A stretch of 64,000 bases of DNA from Nymphaea colorata (Eukaryota; Streptophyta; Magnoliopsida; Nymphaeales; Nymphaeaceae), in NCBI RefSeq assembly GCF_008831285.2, contig NC_045142.1:10657952-10721951 (forward strand), in the 5' to 3' direction. Below are positions 33,917 through 46,078 of the stretch, in pieces (positions within the stretch are counted from its first letter, which is position 1; every line of letters begins with the position of its first letter). The translations under genes were made by a program, and so were the position numbers. Under the pieces are notes generated by a model. That model saw nothing but the letters and a program-made list of their open reading frames with translations, ran no database searches and had not been told where the DNA came from.

Positions 33917-34685
33917 GTGCTTTGTACGACCTTACTAATTTTCATCAAGTGAAAATAACACCCTTGGAGTTTTTAATCATTTGGAAAGGAAACTTTCTGT
34001 GATTCCTATACGAAGGATAAGTTATAAGAAAGTGTCCTGCTGTTTTAGAACGCCAAGCCTACCTATTCGCATCAGGCAGAAAACCATTATCTGGAAATAT
34101 TCATCCAGGCCATCATGCACAAGCGTAATTTAGAACGATGAACAAAAATTTACTTTCGCCCCATTCCAGAAAATCAATCCTAGGTAATAAATCCCTGAAA
34201 AAATATCTATGACCATGAGATTGGCCCTAGATATGTCCGCAACTTGTGCTCTCACAAGAAGCCTGAAAATTGCCATTCCTATCTTAGTATACTTTTTCTT
34301 GTGGGTTCAGATCCATAAGAACTATCTTATTGGACTGGACTGCGCCTTAAGTGCCCATACATGGGCCGATCTTCACGAGTGTTGCGCTGTCATGTGGGCA
34401 AACGTGGTTCGAGCTGCATGAGGGCCATTTCTGATGCAAGGTCAAGAAGTTAGAAATGTACAAATCGCGGAAGTAATGACGTTTTCTTTTTCATCTCATT
34501 TGATCATTGAACATCCACGGAAATGGCCTATGCAATGTATGTTTTTGACGGCCATTTCCATTGCGATGATTCATGACGTTTTGATATGCATGTTAGATCT
34601 AACCCTCTGAATGTAGCTTGTTGGATCCTACCCATTTGGTTAGTCTGATCTAGCATTTTCCGGTTGTGAATTATCCTATTTTGCC
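33917..34685. other. Stretch between HAD-like and PPR remnants
   Basis: No gene was recognised. It probably includes the 3' untranslated region of the HAD-like gene and upstream DNA of the PPR gene. Short open frames have no family match. Confidence 0.5.
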
Positions 34686-36500
34686 ATGGACTGTTTCTCT
34701 TGGGTTTGTATGCCGGTTCCCCTGCTCCGATGGACGGAAATGCCTGAGGGAACAATGGGTGCAGCGGTTCCCCTTCACCGAATCAACACCATTCTCTCTC
34801 TCCTCCGACGTTGCACCACCTTCCAAACCCTTCAGAAAATCCACGCCCAAGTCTTCTTGAATGGCTACCAACAGAACATATCCATAGCCACCATGCTGGT
34901 CAACCTCTATGCTCTCTCTGTCTTCGGCAACCTTCAGTTGGCTTGCTTGATTCTGCAGTAGCTCCGCAAGCCGAGCATCCACATCTGGAATTCCATTATC
35001 AGGGCCTTCTCCCAGAGCTCATCCCTCCCTTTGGAAGCGGTCTTTAATTACAACAGAATGGTGGCAGCCTCTTTCTCCCCCGATAAGTACACCTTCTCCT
35101 TCGTGCTCAAGGCCTGCACTAGAGCTGGTCTGGTGCAGAAGTGCAAGGAGGGCCATGCATCGATTATGAAACGCGGGTTCTCTGCGGACGTCATCGTGCA
35201 GACGAATATGCTCCGTGCTTATGCAGGAAATTCTTTAATACAGTGTTGCCGCGAACTGTTCGACGAAATGCCTCGGGGAGACGTCGTTTGCTGGAATGCC
35301 ATGCTGGCTTGCTGTTCACAGGCTGGGCTTCACGAGGAAACATTGCAGACTTACGCAGAGATGCTGGATGCTGGAGTTGCTATCGATGAATTCACACTAG
35401 TCAGCTTGCTTTCTTCATGTGCCCATGTTGGTGCTTTGGAGCTTGGTGAGCAGATTGATTGGTTTGCTCGAAGAAATGGGTTTCTTGATAACATTTATAT
35501 TGGTAATGCCTTGATCGACATGTATGCAAAATGTGGGTGCATTGAAGGAGCTAGCCATGTTTTGGAAGGCATGCAGCACCGGGATGCCTATACATGGAAT
35601 ACACTGATTGTTGGTTTGGGTACCCATGGCTGTGGTGACAAGGCGATTGCAGTTTTTCAGCAGATGCGTGCTGCTGGATTCAAACCTAATTCCATTACCT
35701 TCCTTGGGGTGTTTTGTGGATGCAGCCACCAAGGTCTAGTTAAGGAAGGGGAAGAGTACTTCATGAGAATGAGCACTGAATTTTGTTTGCAACCTGATAT
35801 TAAGCATTATGGGTGTATGGTGGATCTCTATGGCCGTGCAGGCGAACTTCAAAAGGCATTTGAGATGGCTTAAGAGATCCCAGCTGGTGGTGGTGCTGAT
35901 CTGATGCAATAATATGGCGGACTCTGCTTGGTGCCTGCAGGATTCACAAAAATTTGAAATATGGTGAAATGGCAATGCAGAATCTAATAGAATTTGGTGA
36001 ACATAATGCAGGGGACTGTGTTTTTCTTGCTGGAATCTATGCTGATAATAATACCCAGGGAGTGGCTAAGATGAGGAAGATGGTTAAGACCAGGGGATCA
36101 GAACAAAACCTGGATGGAGTTGGATAGAAGCTGATGGTGGTGTTCACAAGTTTGTTGTAGGTGATCATTCACATCCAAGTTCGAAGGAGATTCATGAGAA
36201 AGCAAGAGAGATCATGTGCAGAATAGGATATAGTGAATGTTTACGGTGGAGTTGGAAGAGGAATGCATTGAGAACTTGGGAAATTATTATCACAGTGAGA
36301 TGTTAGCCATTGCTTTTGGTTTGTTACGAACACCAGATGGTGTGACGCTTCGGATAGTAAAAAATTTGAGGGTCTGCAGGGACTGTCATGCTAAGACCAA
36401 ACTCATCTCAAGGGTTTTCAACAGAAAAATAACAGTTAGGGACACGGTCAGATTTCATCATTTTAAAAATGGACTTTGTTCCTGTAAAGATTATTGGTAA
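34686..36500 (+). pseudogene. PLS-class PPR protein with DYW domain, disrupted
   Basis: This is an intronless frame of about 600 codons. The N-terminal part has L-type repeats (LQKIHAQVFLNGY), then LFDEMPRGDVVCWNAML, a classic ALIDMYAKCG repeat, and a complete DYW end with HSE, CRDCH and terminal CKDYW. Such proteins edit C to U in organelle RNA, the DYW domain being the deaminase. Lesions are a TAG at 34959-34961 (probably from CAG), a TAA at 35871-35873, a 5-base CTGAT duplication near 35895-35904, a frame change near 36098 and another near 36235. The deaminase H-E and C-C residues remain. The start codon is uncertain. No targeting peptide could be judged. Confidence 0.88.
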
Positions 36501-37872
36501 AATGCTTACAGATTTTGTATGTAAAATTGTTACTTTTCAGCCATGGTTAAAGATACATATTGATGAATTGATGTGCTAACAAGCGCAAAACTTGGGGTGG
36601 ATTTTCAAACACGGTAACAAAGGGATGAGTGCGTCAAATTATTTAAGATGTCTGAATTTGAAAATATCCATTGGAGAAAGAATGTGTAAAGAATTCTCAT
36701 CCCTGCCTTGTGGTTGAAGAATCCATTCTTACAGTGGTTTGAGATTTTGTGATAAATGCTCTTTTCTTTTTTCTTTTTCTTTTTTTAACCAGGACTAGCA
36801 GGTTACTATGTTCATGTACATGAGAAAATAGGTTGATATTATTTAAAATATATTTGCAGGTTTCTTTCTTTTCAAGAAGTTGCCATTTTGTTAAAAAAAA
36901 ACTCCACTTTAACCTTAAAAATTAATTTAGAACACAAGAAGACAAATAGATTCAACTATATTAATGGCCTTACCACCCACCTCTAAGAAGGTGATAGAGG
37001 ATGAACCTGGCAGAAGAGATCAATAAGTTCAAACAAAAAACCCCACATTTCTGAATTTCCTAGTGTCGCTCTAAGTTTTTGCTACAATTGTCAAATAATC
37101 ACATCCAGGCATATGTTTTTTTTAGTCCTTACGGCATGCAGGGAACTAGCTTGTGTTTGATATCCTCAGATCTTGATGAGACGCTGCATAAAAAGGTGCG
37201 CTTTGGGAGACCCTGAGTAGCACATGTTAAAAACCATGGTTTCAAGGTTGGTTGGGTAGGTGGTCTGATCTTAAATTTATAAATCTGAGATCCGTGGGGA
37301 AACAACTGCACCCTAAAAGGGCCACTTGGTTGGGAATTAGGATCCATTTATTTAATATTTAATAACTGAACCTGTTTTTTTTTTTTCCTATTATGAAACC
37401 AAATCTTTCAAGATTCTGTAAATGGGGGCTTAAAGATAAAACTGCAAGACAAGTTGGCATTCTTAGGTTCAAGGCCATTGGAAATACTAATCCACCCAGA
37501 CCAGCAAAAAACCTTGATTACGCAGTGGCCGGGTTCTTTCAGACTAGTGGAACTTTCCATAACTACTACATATGGTGAGCCCATGAGAAGGATGACTGAG
37601 ATATGGGGTTTCAGCATTCAAGGCTGAAGGCAAATTTTTTTTGTTCTAATTTCAATTATCTTGTTATTTAACCTTCCAATATTATGGAAAAATCAATTTT
37701 GGTCGAGGGGCCATTCATCACTAGATCTTATTTATATGATGCACCTCTGGATCCATAAAACATGACCAAGTAGAAGCAGATTAAGTTCTTCAAGCGCACT
37801 AACCTTGTATTCTTATATTAATCTCTAAATCTTACATAAATTAGTGGTATACATTTTCTGTTTTTGTTCCAG
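36501..37872. other. Non-coding stretch downstream of the PPR pseudogene
   Basis: Nothing recognised. It has homopolymer T/A tracts near 36760-36790, 36893-36901 and 37375-37386. Open frames of about 60-70 codons lack any family resemblance. Confidence 0.5.
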
Positions 37873-38223
37873 TTTCACACAATAACCAAGAAATCAAAGC
37901 GGGTCACTTGAGGAATCTTCATTCTGTCCTCAAGCAGATGGAGAAGGCTTTAATCTATGGTACTCAAACAAAGTCATCCTTGGTCTACACTTTTCTTTAC
38001 CCTTTTATTTTTACTTATGTGTAAGTAACTTGAATGGCGCAACACATATTAACCTCACGAGATGAAGATTGACATTAACTTTATATTTCGCAAAGAAAGA
38101 CAGTCTTGTTTTCAAAATAGCCAATTGAATTGGTGTTCAATGAGTGGAATCGTCTAATGCATAATTTCTTGTTTTTTAGGCGTTGAAATTTCCATTGTTG
38201 GCATGGGTACAGCTGCCTGTTAG
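37873..38223 (+). other. Two possible exons of an unrecognised gene
   Basis: 37873-37959 follows CCAG and precedes a GTACTC donor. It reads SHNNQEIKAGHLRNLHSVLK and on to KALIYG. 38180-38223 follows a T-rich TTTTTTAG acceptor and continues in phase with VEISIVGMGTAAC and a stop. The join is phase 1 and leaves an open frame, which is the only support. The second part faintly recalls Alba-domain proteins (VELSALGMAIAT) but is too short to call. Confidence 0.25.
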
Positions 38224-38948
38224 GCATGTCTATGTTGCATAGCTACCACCTAAAGATGGTTGCTGCTCTACAGATTTCATGATTCAAATATTTTCCTGTT
38301 ATTGTATGACGTGCATGAATAATCATCGTCTTCTTACTTCTGTGGATTTTTAGGTAGGATGAGATGTGTCTTTAATGATGTACGCTTGTTGTTCTCAATT
38401 TCTTCCCGTGCTTAATTCCTTTTTCTCAGTTTAGGAACGGTGGGAAGCATTTGCTTACGCTATAACTTGTACAAATTATTTAATTATCTGTTCTTTCTTG
38501 TAAATGTTAATGCGGATATTCATTTGAAAAGGGGTTTTATGAGCCTCAGCCAGTGAATGCAAATGTTTAATTCTGTTCTGTAATTAAAATCAAGCTAGGC
38601 ACTAATTGTATTATTGACAAGACTGAGATGGACTGCTGTGATATCTCTGAAAGCAGAAAAAGTAATATATAGAGTTGAAGATCCTATTGAGCAGCTGGTA
38701 AAAAAACGCTAGTATTGTCTTCATGTGATGCCTCAGCTAACAAGGTTTTATGTGTTTGCACTTGAACTTCCATACGCAAGAGAGATTTGAGAGGCGGAAA
38801 CTGTGAACTCAGGGCATGGGACTCCTAATGATATTTGTGGATATGTTTCATTGTCCAACCTTTTATATTTGTCTGTAAACAGTTCTATTATGTGTTTTTA
38901 TTCCTATTAGCATGAAAATTTTTCTTGTAATTTATTCTAATATTGCAG

Positions 38949-39329
38949 ATGCTTCTATTCTACCTTTCTAATTTTACTTTATTGAGACCAATGGAAGCTC
39001 AAAGAGCACTAAATCTGCGATCTCTGCAGCTAGCAGTTGGCAGCTTGAGAAGCCTCAGTAGGCTTTGGAAGGAGGAGATTAATGGCGGCTCGACTGACAG
39101 TGGAGCAGTTCCTCCTCATCTCTCGTTGAGGAGTTTCCCATCCAAGCTGAATTTGGAAACAGGTGTGTTTGCTGCTTCAGCATTCTCATATTATCTTTGC
39201 ATTGGAGAAGGAGCATGTAGGCAGTTGTTTACAGCCGCACCACATGTACACAAAGAGAAACCATGGCTAAAATACATAAACAGTCGCTATTGCATGCACC
39301 GGCTCAAGGAAATTAAACCGTGGTGTTAG
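38949..39329 (+). other. Possible terminal exon, unrecognised
   Basis: A frame of about 120 codons begins after a TATTGCAG acceptor-like site, with an ATG at the first base. It contains MEAQRALNLRSLQLAVGSLR and ends KEIKPWC and stop. Composition is protein-like, but no family is recognised, and it may be untranslated sequence. Confidence 0.25.
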
Positions 39330-39473
39330 CTACGGTTTCCACCGCGCCTAACAATAAATCTACTTAGCAAAGGATGACGGTCAAACATGGACATTGGACA
39401 CATGTCTTTATACTCTGCGAACACATGTTATGATTTTTACCATCACAAGTGTCAATAAATAATTAACCAAGAA

Positions 39474-39475
39474 CA

Positions 39476-39537
<62 letters not shown>
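39474..39537. repeat. (CT)n(TA)n microsatellite
   Basis: About 19 CT units with one break, followed by about 11 TA units. Confidence 0.95.
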
Positions 39538-39879
39538 AACCAGATACTTAGATCAAGGATAAAAAGCATGGCCACTGATTTTTTGTTTCAAAACTATTTT
39601 GAATACAATGTAAACATCTTAATATATTTAGAAAGTCTATTTTGATATAAAACATGCTTTGATTCAAGTTGTTTTAATGAAAAATGTTGATTTTTTTATT
39701 ATCATGTTATGGGGTCCATTCATTCTTTTTTATTATAAAACCACCATTAAAGTCTAACAAATGATCAACTTAATATATGTTTTGCATCAACCCATTATTA
39801 AGATCGTACCTAATATAAAGTTAGATTACAAAAAAAAAAAAAAAAACTTTAAAAATGAAAATCAAAGGGTAAACTTGAA

Positions 39880-40200
39880 CCAAGGGCAAGTCTGCTAGGC
39901 TGAAATTTCACCAGTGAAAACTTTGTGAAAGCTTTCACCGACACATAGAGAACGTTGGTAAAACCATTATTACTAATGTACATGAATAAGTTGTCGACGA
40001 AAGGGCAAAATATATCAACGCACACGCCAAACGTTGGTAATGTTTTGTTGGAAAACACTACACTGACCCAAGGTATACAACATGTCAGTGAAAACTTATT
40101 TTTACCAACATATGTTTCCAGACTGTTGGTAGAAACAATTTTTCAACGATATGTATCTCGCACGCGTTGGTGAAGGCCAATGTTCATGCACGTCTTCATC
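39880..40200. repeat. Stretch with recurring GTTGGT motifs
   Basis: The motif (A)CGTTGGTAA or its variants recurs at about 39954, 40033, 40131 and 40165, with inverse ACCAAC at 40108. Clustered motifs of this sort are common in subterminal regions of CACTA-type transposons. No CACTA terminus was identified, so the assignment is only a suggestion. Confidence 0.3.
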
Positions 40201-40897
40201 CAGGAATAAGTAAAAGTCAATTTTCATTGACATCACCTCCTGGACGTCTATAATAGACTTTCAACTACATGATTTTCCCATGCGTCGTTGACTCAATTTT
40301 TTTTTTTTTTTTTTTTTGTAGTAACTGTAGATAGAAAATCAAAATTTAAATATCTGTGTTCCATTCCGGTTCTTGAAACAGCCAAAAAACAACTTGAACC
40401 ATTCCATACAGCATTGTGAAGGCAAGGAACCTGTCCAAAGAGTGAATTGGGTCTTGAAACACAAAAATCAATTCGCCGCACCAGTTCATTGTCGTGGCAG
40501 AGTCAGAAATTTTTGTCACAGGGGCCAAACTATAAAGTAGCTATCAGAAATTTTTGTCACAGGGGCCAAACTATAAAGTAGCTAGTATGCAGATGACTTA
40601 TACCTATTAGATCACCCTAGACCCGAATGACCTACGACCAGAACATATAATTCAAAATTTAAATAGTCCAGACCCAGATTTAATGAACAAGATCCAGAAT
40701 AATGACTCAAATCCAAATTATACTTCATAATTTTGGCTTACAAAGAAAATACGCCATAGTTGAAGAATTATACAACATTATTGGATCATTTTTTGTTAAA
40801 ACACTTAGTATCTATATTGGTTGTGGACCCAAATCCCAGATAAAGGTATAATACCACAAAACCAATGGGTTTTTTCTTTTTCCCACCTTCTTACAAC

Positions 40898-41208
40898 TAG
40901 GGGTGTACAAGGAGAGTTATGAGGTGAGCTCGAGCTCGACTGGCTTAATCTCATGTCCCCTAATATATATACTTTGCTTAAAATTTGCATGTTTTTGTTT
41001 ACGCCATTTTAGGTTTTTGAAATTACAAAAATAAGTATTAATGTTTAACGAGCCTAATCAAGCTTATTCGAGTTGAGTTCATCCAACTCGAACTCGACTT
41101 GTTGACAAGCTCTAGTCATCAGTTAAGCTCGAACTCGACTCGTTTAACTTACGAATTGAGCTCGGGTCCAGCTTAACCGAGTGAGTTTGAGTTCGTTGAA
41201 GATTCCAA
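40898..41208. mobile_element. hAT-like MITE, copy in A2
   Basis: A 311-bp non-coding element flanked by perfect 8-bp direct repeats CTTACAAC (40890-40897 and 41209-41216). The left end TAGGGGTGTACAA is a hAT-type terminus. The right end, read inverted, matches it at about 8 of 13 positions. The interior is rich in GAGCTCGAGCTCGAC and AAGCTCGAACTCGAC motifs. Confidence 0.7.
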
Positions 41209-42069
41209 CTTACAACGCCTTTCATTCTCAACTTGAAGTCTGTCATTCTCAACTTGAAGTCGGCAGAGAAATTAAACCTCACCAGAAAGCTGGCCCTTCT
41301 ATCATATTGGTCTATGACAGCTACGAGGGCTAGGAAGTCTTAACATGTGTGAACAAGAGGAAGAAGAGGAGGGAAGACAAAGTTAAGTGAACCAGTTGGT
41401 CAACAAAAACAATTTGTAACTATTTAATAAATATACACAAAAAAACTAGGACATATTCATGCAAGACAAATGTTTATATATCTATTTTAATTTTAAGACA
41501 AATTCATAAAACAGTTACAAATTATTTTTTTTTACCAAACATGTCTTAAAAAGACTTTTTTTTTTGTTTTGTTTTGTATGAAGGCATTTTTTATCTTTTT
41601 ATAAAAGTCAAATTGTTAGCTGGCTCTTTTCGATAAAGGTTTCTTTTTTTTTCTATTTTTCAGTTAAACTGTATATTTTTTATACTTTTTTTTTCCTTTG
41701 AGTTTTTTTTTTTCAAAGTGAGTAATTACTTTTTCATTGCCTGGGTGAGAGGCTTGCCCTCCAGTGTCTCTAGCACCCGGGTTATATATATATTTATTTA
41801 TTGAGCTTCATATTTTTATAAATAAATGTTTTATTCACTTTTCGAAGCAATTTAATAATTTATTGTAAGGCGACCAGTCAATCACGCAAAAGAGTATGGC
41901 CCGTTATATCAAAGGTTCACACATTTCGAAAAGTTATTCTTCGTATCAGAATGTGTCAGAATGTGGTTCAGAAAATGTTTGTGGTTCAGACATGATAGTT
42001 TAATGTCAAAAGATGCAGGTTGGCTTTCTTTGAAAACTGTCCACCGTGGTTCAAAACAGACCAAGAGTC

Positions 42070-42209
42070 GGTATACGAGCGCAATTGATTACGGTCGCTA
42101 CGTCCGTTGAAGACGTGCTTACGTCACAGTCCACATTACTTAAGCTCCGGACGGGCCTTTGCTTGCACACCTTTGCTTTTCCTTCTCCATCTGTAAGGAG
42201 CTGAGAAAA
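42070..42209 (+). promoter_or_regulatory. Conserved proximal promoter of P450 copy 2
   Basis: Nearly identical to 2572-2712. TACGTCAC (bZIP-type ACGT core) is at 42120-42127 and ACGTCCGT just upstream. An in-frame upstream ATG at 42159 is not conserved in copy 1, so the start at 42210 is preferred. Confidence 0.4.
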
Positions 42210-45200
42210 ATGGCGGATCCACTCGAACTGTTTCTATGGTTCGTTACTTTCTTCGCGTGCGTCTACAGTTTCCGTCTCCTCTCCGTAAAATCCAGCAAGC
42301 TCCCGCTGGGTCCGGTGGGTCTTCCGATCGTCGGCTCCCTCTTCCAGATTGGCACCAAACTCAATGAGTCCCTGGCGGAGTTTGCCAAGGAATATGGCCC
42401 GCTGATGACGCTGCGGCTCGGCTTCAAAACCACGGTGGTCATCTCCTCCGCCGAGATGGCCGCGGAGGTGCTGCAGAAGCATGATCAAGCCTTCGCAGGT
42501 ATAACACTGCAAATGGGTGCAACCAATCAGCGGGTTCCAAGCCTTAAATTTGTCATTGAAATAATCCCTTTCAGTCCATGGCAGCACAGCAACGCGCCTA
42601 AGCTTCTTTTCTTTCCTTAGCTACATGGTCATAGGCAAGTGTAGGCTTGTCCGGGCAACTGCTCACACAGGGCCCAATTGAGGTCTCATAGTTATTTTTT
42701 CATTCTCATAATTATTTAGTATCCTTCAATTAAAAATTTCTATTTAGTATCCCTCAACTAAAAATTTCATACTTGCAGCAACCAATACTGGTAGAAGTAG
42801 TTGGTATGGAGCGGTGGATTACGTACCATTTGAAGTTGGTTCGTGAAACACTGGTTTAATCTAAGCTTGTTATATGCACAAATTTGTGCATGATGCAAAT
42901 GTATATAGGTATGTGTGCATGATACATACCCATAAGAGTGGGCCACACTATCTTAAAAGTAGGTCAAAAGTCCACATATGATGCACGAAGAGATATACAT
43001 GGTGCACCCCATCAAATTTGGCTATGTATGTAATTCAACTGTTTCATTAAGTCTTCCTTAATTTTTGAGGTTCATTGCCAACGGGCCCATAAATATTCTT
43101 CATAGTGAATTAGGTGAAATGACCCAAAAGGCCTTTAGTCTATTAAGAAAAGGTCACTCCTTACGAGGGCAAAGAGGGAACTCAGTTTTTATAAAATGTT
43201 AAAAACATCCATTTTTTCAAAAATGGCCAAAATACCATTCTAAGAAGCCGGTCCATTTGTCTATTTACTTCCAATGTTTCAACAGTGAAAGTAGCGTGAG
43301 TAAACTATTTGATTGGATTTGGATGATTCAGATGCCATCTCCAATGGGAACTGACCTCCAAATCGATCCATGCATGTATGAAAACTGCGTACATGGGCAT
43401 ATCAATGGCACGGTTATTATCGAAAAAATTTTATGAATTTGTATTATTGACATACGAAGTTGATATATATATATATATATATATATAATGTGCATGGAGC
43501 CGAATTAAGTGATATATATCTGTGATACTTTTGTTCGCATCTTCGTCCGTAGGGCGAAGCGTCATGGACGCAGCCAGCCCATTTGACCACTTCAAGTGGT
43601 CGCTGGGGTTGGGACAGAATGGCCCGAGATGGCGAGAGATGAGGCGCATCTGCAACAGTGAGCTGTTCACTCCCCGAAGGCTGGACTCACTGAGGGAGCT
43701 GCGTGAACAGAAGGTGCAGGAGCTGCTGCGCCATGTCCGAGAGGCTTGTCAAGGCGGCCAAGCAGCGAACGTCGGTGAGTGCGCCGTGGTGACCACTCTA
43801 AACTCCATCTCCAACACCCTCTTCTCCCAGGACACCATGGGCCTCGTTTCGGAGTCCGTCACCGAGTTCAGGGCATTGGTTTTCGACTTGGCCAGCGCCC
43901 TTGGCTCGCCAAACATCTCAGACTTCTTCCCACTGCTAAAGTACATGGACCCACAAGGGATCAGGCACCGATCAGAGGTCTGCATCAAGCGGTTCTATGA
44001 GTTGCTTGATGAGATCATAGAGAAACGCAGTACGTTGTATTCTATCAGCAAGGTAGGGAAGAAAGGTGACTTCCTGGATGTGCTCCTCGAGCTGAGCACG
44101 AAGCCGGGGTCAGAGTTCAAAAAGGAATGCATCAAGCCCTTGTTATTGGTATGGTTCTATATGCTTCTCTTACTTTCTTCTCATAGGTTATTTTATGGAA
44201 GTCATGTGAAACTCTCAGAAAGGAATAGCATGGTTAGTCATGTGAGACTCTCAGAAAGGAATAGCATGGTTAGTCAGTTGGTAAGCTGTGAAAATCCAAT
44301 TTTTAGTTTGTTTCATGTGAGTGTTATTTCTCTAAACTATAAAGAATGGAAGTGTGACACTCTAATTAATGAGTATACTTCTTCCCACTTAGGTTCTTAT
44401 GTAGAAATTATAAGACTCAATTCTAAACTGCAAAGAATGGATGTGTGGCACTCTAGCCGAAAAGCATGCTGCTTTCCACTTTAGTTTCACTATAACCTTA
44501 AACTAGGAGAGTAGAGAAAGGAGAGGCTTTAACCTTTGCACTACAAGTTAGTGGATGCCATGAATATATGGACCTAATCTTATTCGAATTGACAAGAAAT
44601 ATTAGTTATAAATTGATCATTCATGATTGGCTCAAGCAATTCTATGCAACAGGAAATGTTTCTTGCCGGCACTGACACAAGCTCCAGTACTATTGAATGG
44701 GCAATGGCTGAACTGCTCCTCAACCCTAAAAAAATGGAGATCCTACGTTTGGAACTCAAACAGATCATCGGCGAAGATCGCGTGGTTCAGGAGACAGACA
44801 TTCAACAACTCCCTTACTTGCAGGCGGTCGTGAAAGAGACCCTGAGGTTGCACCCACCAATTCCCCTTCTTGTCCCCCATAGAGCGGATGCCACCACAAA
44901 GGTCGGCGGATTCACCATCCCGAAACATACGGAAGTGCTCGTCAATGCATGGGCGATCGGCCGCGACTCCTCCTATTGGGAGAACCCGACAGCTTTCTTG
45001 CCAGAGAGATTTCTGGAGTCGGATATAAATTTCAAGGGGAAGGATTTTCATTTCATTCCTTTCGGATCAGGAAGGAGGATGTGCCCTGGCATACCTCTGG
45101 CCATCCGCACTGTTCATCTAGCACTTGCTGCGCTCATCCATTCATTTGAGTGGAAGCTTCCAGAAGGGATGTCGCCAGAAAAACTTGATGTAGAGGAGTG

Positions 45201-45264
45201 CTTCGGGCTCACCATGCACAAAGCCGTGCCTTTGTTGGCTGTTGCCACTCCTATAGTAACTTGA
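42210..45264 (+). CDS. CYP76-like cytochrome P450 monooxygenase (intact)
   Basis: Exons 42210-42498, 43553-44148 and 44653-45264 join to 498 codons plus stop. Introns are GT-AG, phase 1 (after AFAG) and phase 0 (before EMFLAGTDT). The length is normal for a microsomal plant P450. Visible parts are an N-terminal anchor (about residues 5-22), the proline-rich hinge ([13 protein letters not shown]), the C-helix WREMRRIC, the I-helix AGTDTSSS with the oxygen-activating threonine, the K-helix ETLR, PERF and the heme loop [10 protein letters not shown] with the cysteine ligand. It should be ER-bound and use cytochrome P450 reductase. CYP76 enzymes often hydroxylate monoterpenols or other small terpenoids, but the substrate here cannot be read from sequence. 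The start is chosen by conservation with copy 1; the ATG 51 bases upstream is in frame but unique to this copy. No lesion was seen. Confidence 0.9.
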
Positions 45265-46078
45265 AGTGAATCAAATACATATACAAGTGACTTTCTTGGT
45301 TAGATCCAAATATCAATGTAATATGCAAGGGAAGTCCTAAAAGGAAAATAAATCTTTGGACTAACTTACACTATTGTAGTGAAAATTTCAATATCCTCTG
45401 GTTTTATTAATGAAAGCACAAGCTTTGTTTGTGGTTGTTGAATATTTGGCATCCAATTACATTAAAATATGAAAGAGATGACGCTGATGCCTCCACTCTT
45501 TTGGATGATAAGTCCCCCCATCGATTACAGCCAATCACACTTCCGTTGTAGCTCAACCTCCTGTCATGAAGTGTGTCATGTGCCTTCATCTTTTTGTGAC
45601 CAATGGTATTCAATGGGCATGTCTCACATCTATGTCAGCCAATTATATATAAATATATATATAGTCCCTCAATTCAAAATCTTCCATCAAACCAAGGTTG
45701 TCTATGTGGACGGAGATGAATGACTTTTATTATTATTATTTTCTTAAATCCTACTCCTCACCTACCACCACTGTTGGAAGCTGATGGAGCTTTGTCAAAG
45801 GGAAGGGGGAGGCCCAACAGCTTCCTCCCCCATCTCCCCCCATCCCATAAGTGGCCCAGCAGAGCCCTGGCGAGCTAGACGGCTACAGCAAAGGGGACCT
45901 ACTTGTGGGGTGATGAGGGAGGAAGAAGGCGAAGAGAGATAGAGAGTGAAAAGGGAGAAATGTGGGTCATAGATCATACAGTTCAGATTTGATGTCTCAT
46001 AGTATCCACTTAAATGTGGAGTCACCGTTGAGTTTTCACGCACACACACACATACATATACAAATAAATATATATAAC
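45265..46078 (+). other. 3' flank of P450 copy 2
   Basis: Downstream DNA shared with 5681-6487, including AATGAAAG near 45410, a possible polyadenylation region. A GC-richer block at 45780-45910 has a short inverted repeat (GGAAGGGGGAGGC and CTTCCTCCCCC). No gene. Confidence 0.5.

Larger units (their letters stand above)
40411..46078 (+). repeat. Segmental duplication block A2 (P450 copy 2)
   Basis: Colinear with 1-6487. Coding parts differ by about 5%, introns and flanks by more, mainly indels. It lacks the upstream stretches equivalent to about 1358-2088 and 2176-2427. Its right edge is cut by the LTR of element 2 at 46079. Confidence 0.93.

Noticed and set aside
38180-38223. Alba-domain protein
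   Set aside because: Only a dozen residues resemble the family and the frame stops immediately after. Not enough to assign.
42159-42209. Upstream in-frame ATG adding 17 residues to the intact P450
   Set aside because: The extension is absent in copy 1. The downstream ATG gives the usual hydrophobic anchor directly after MADP.
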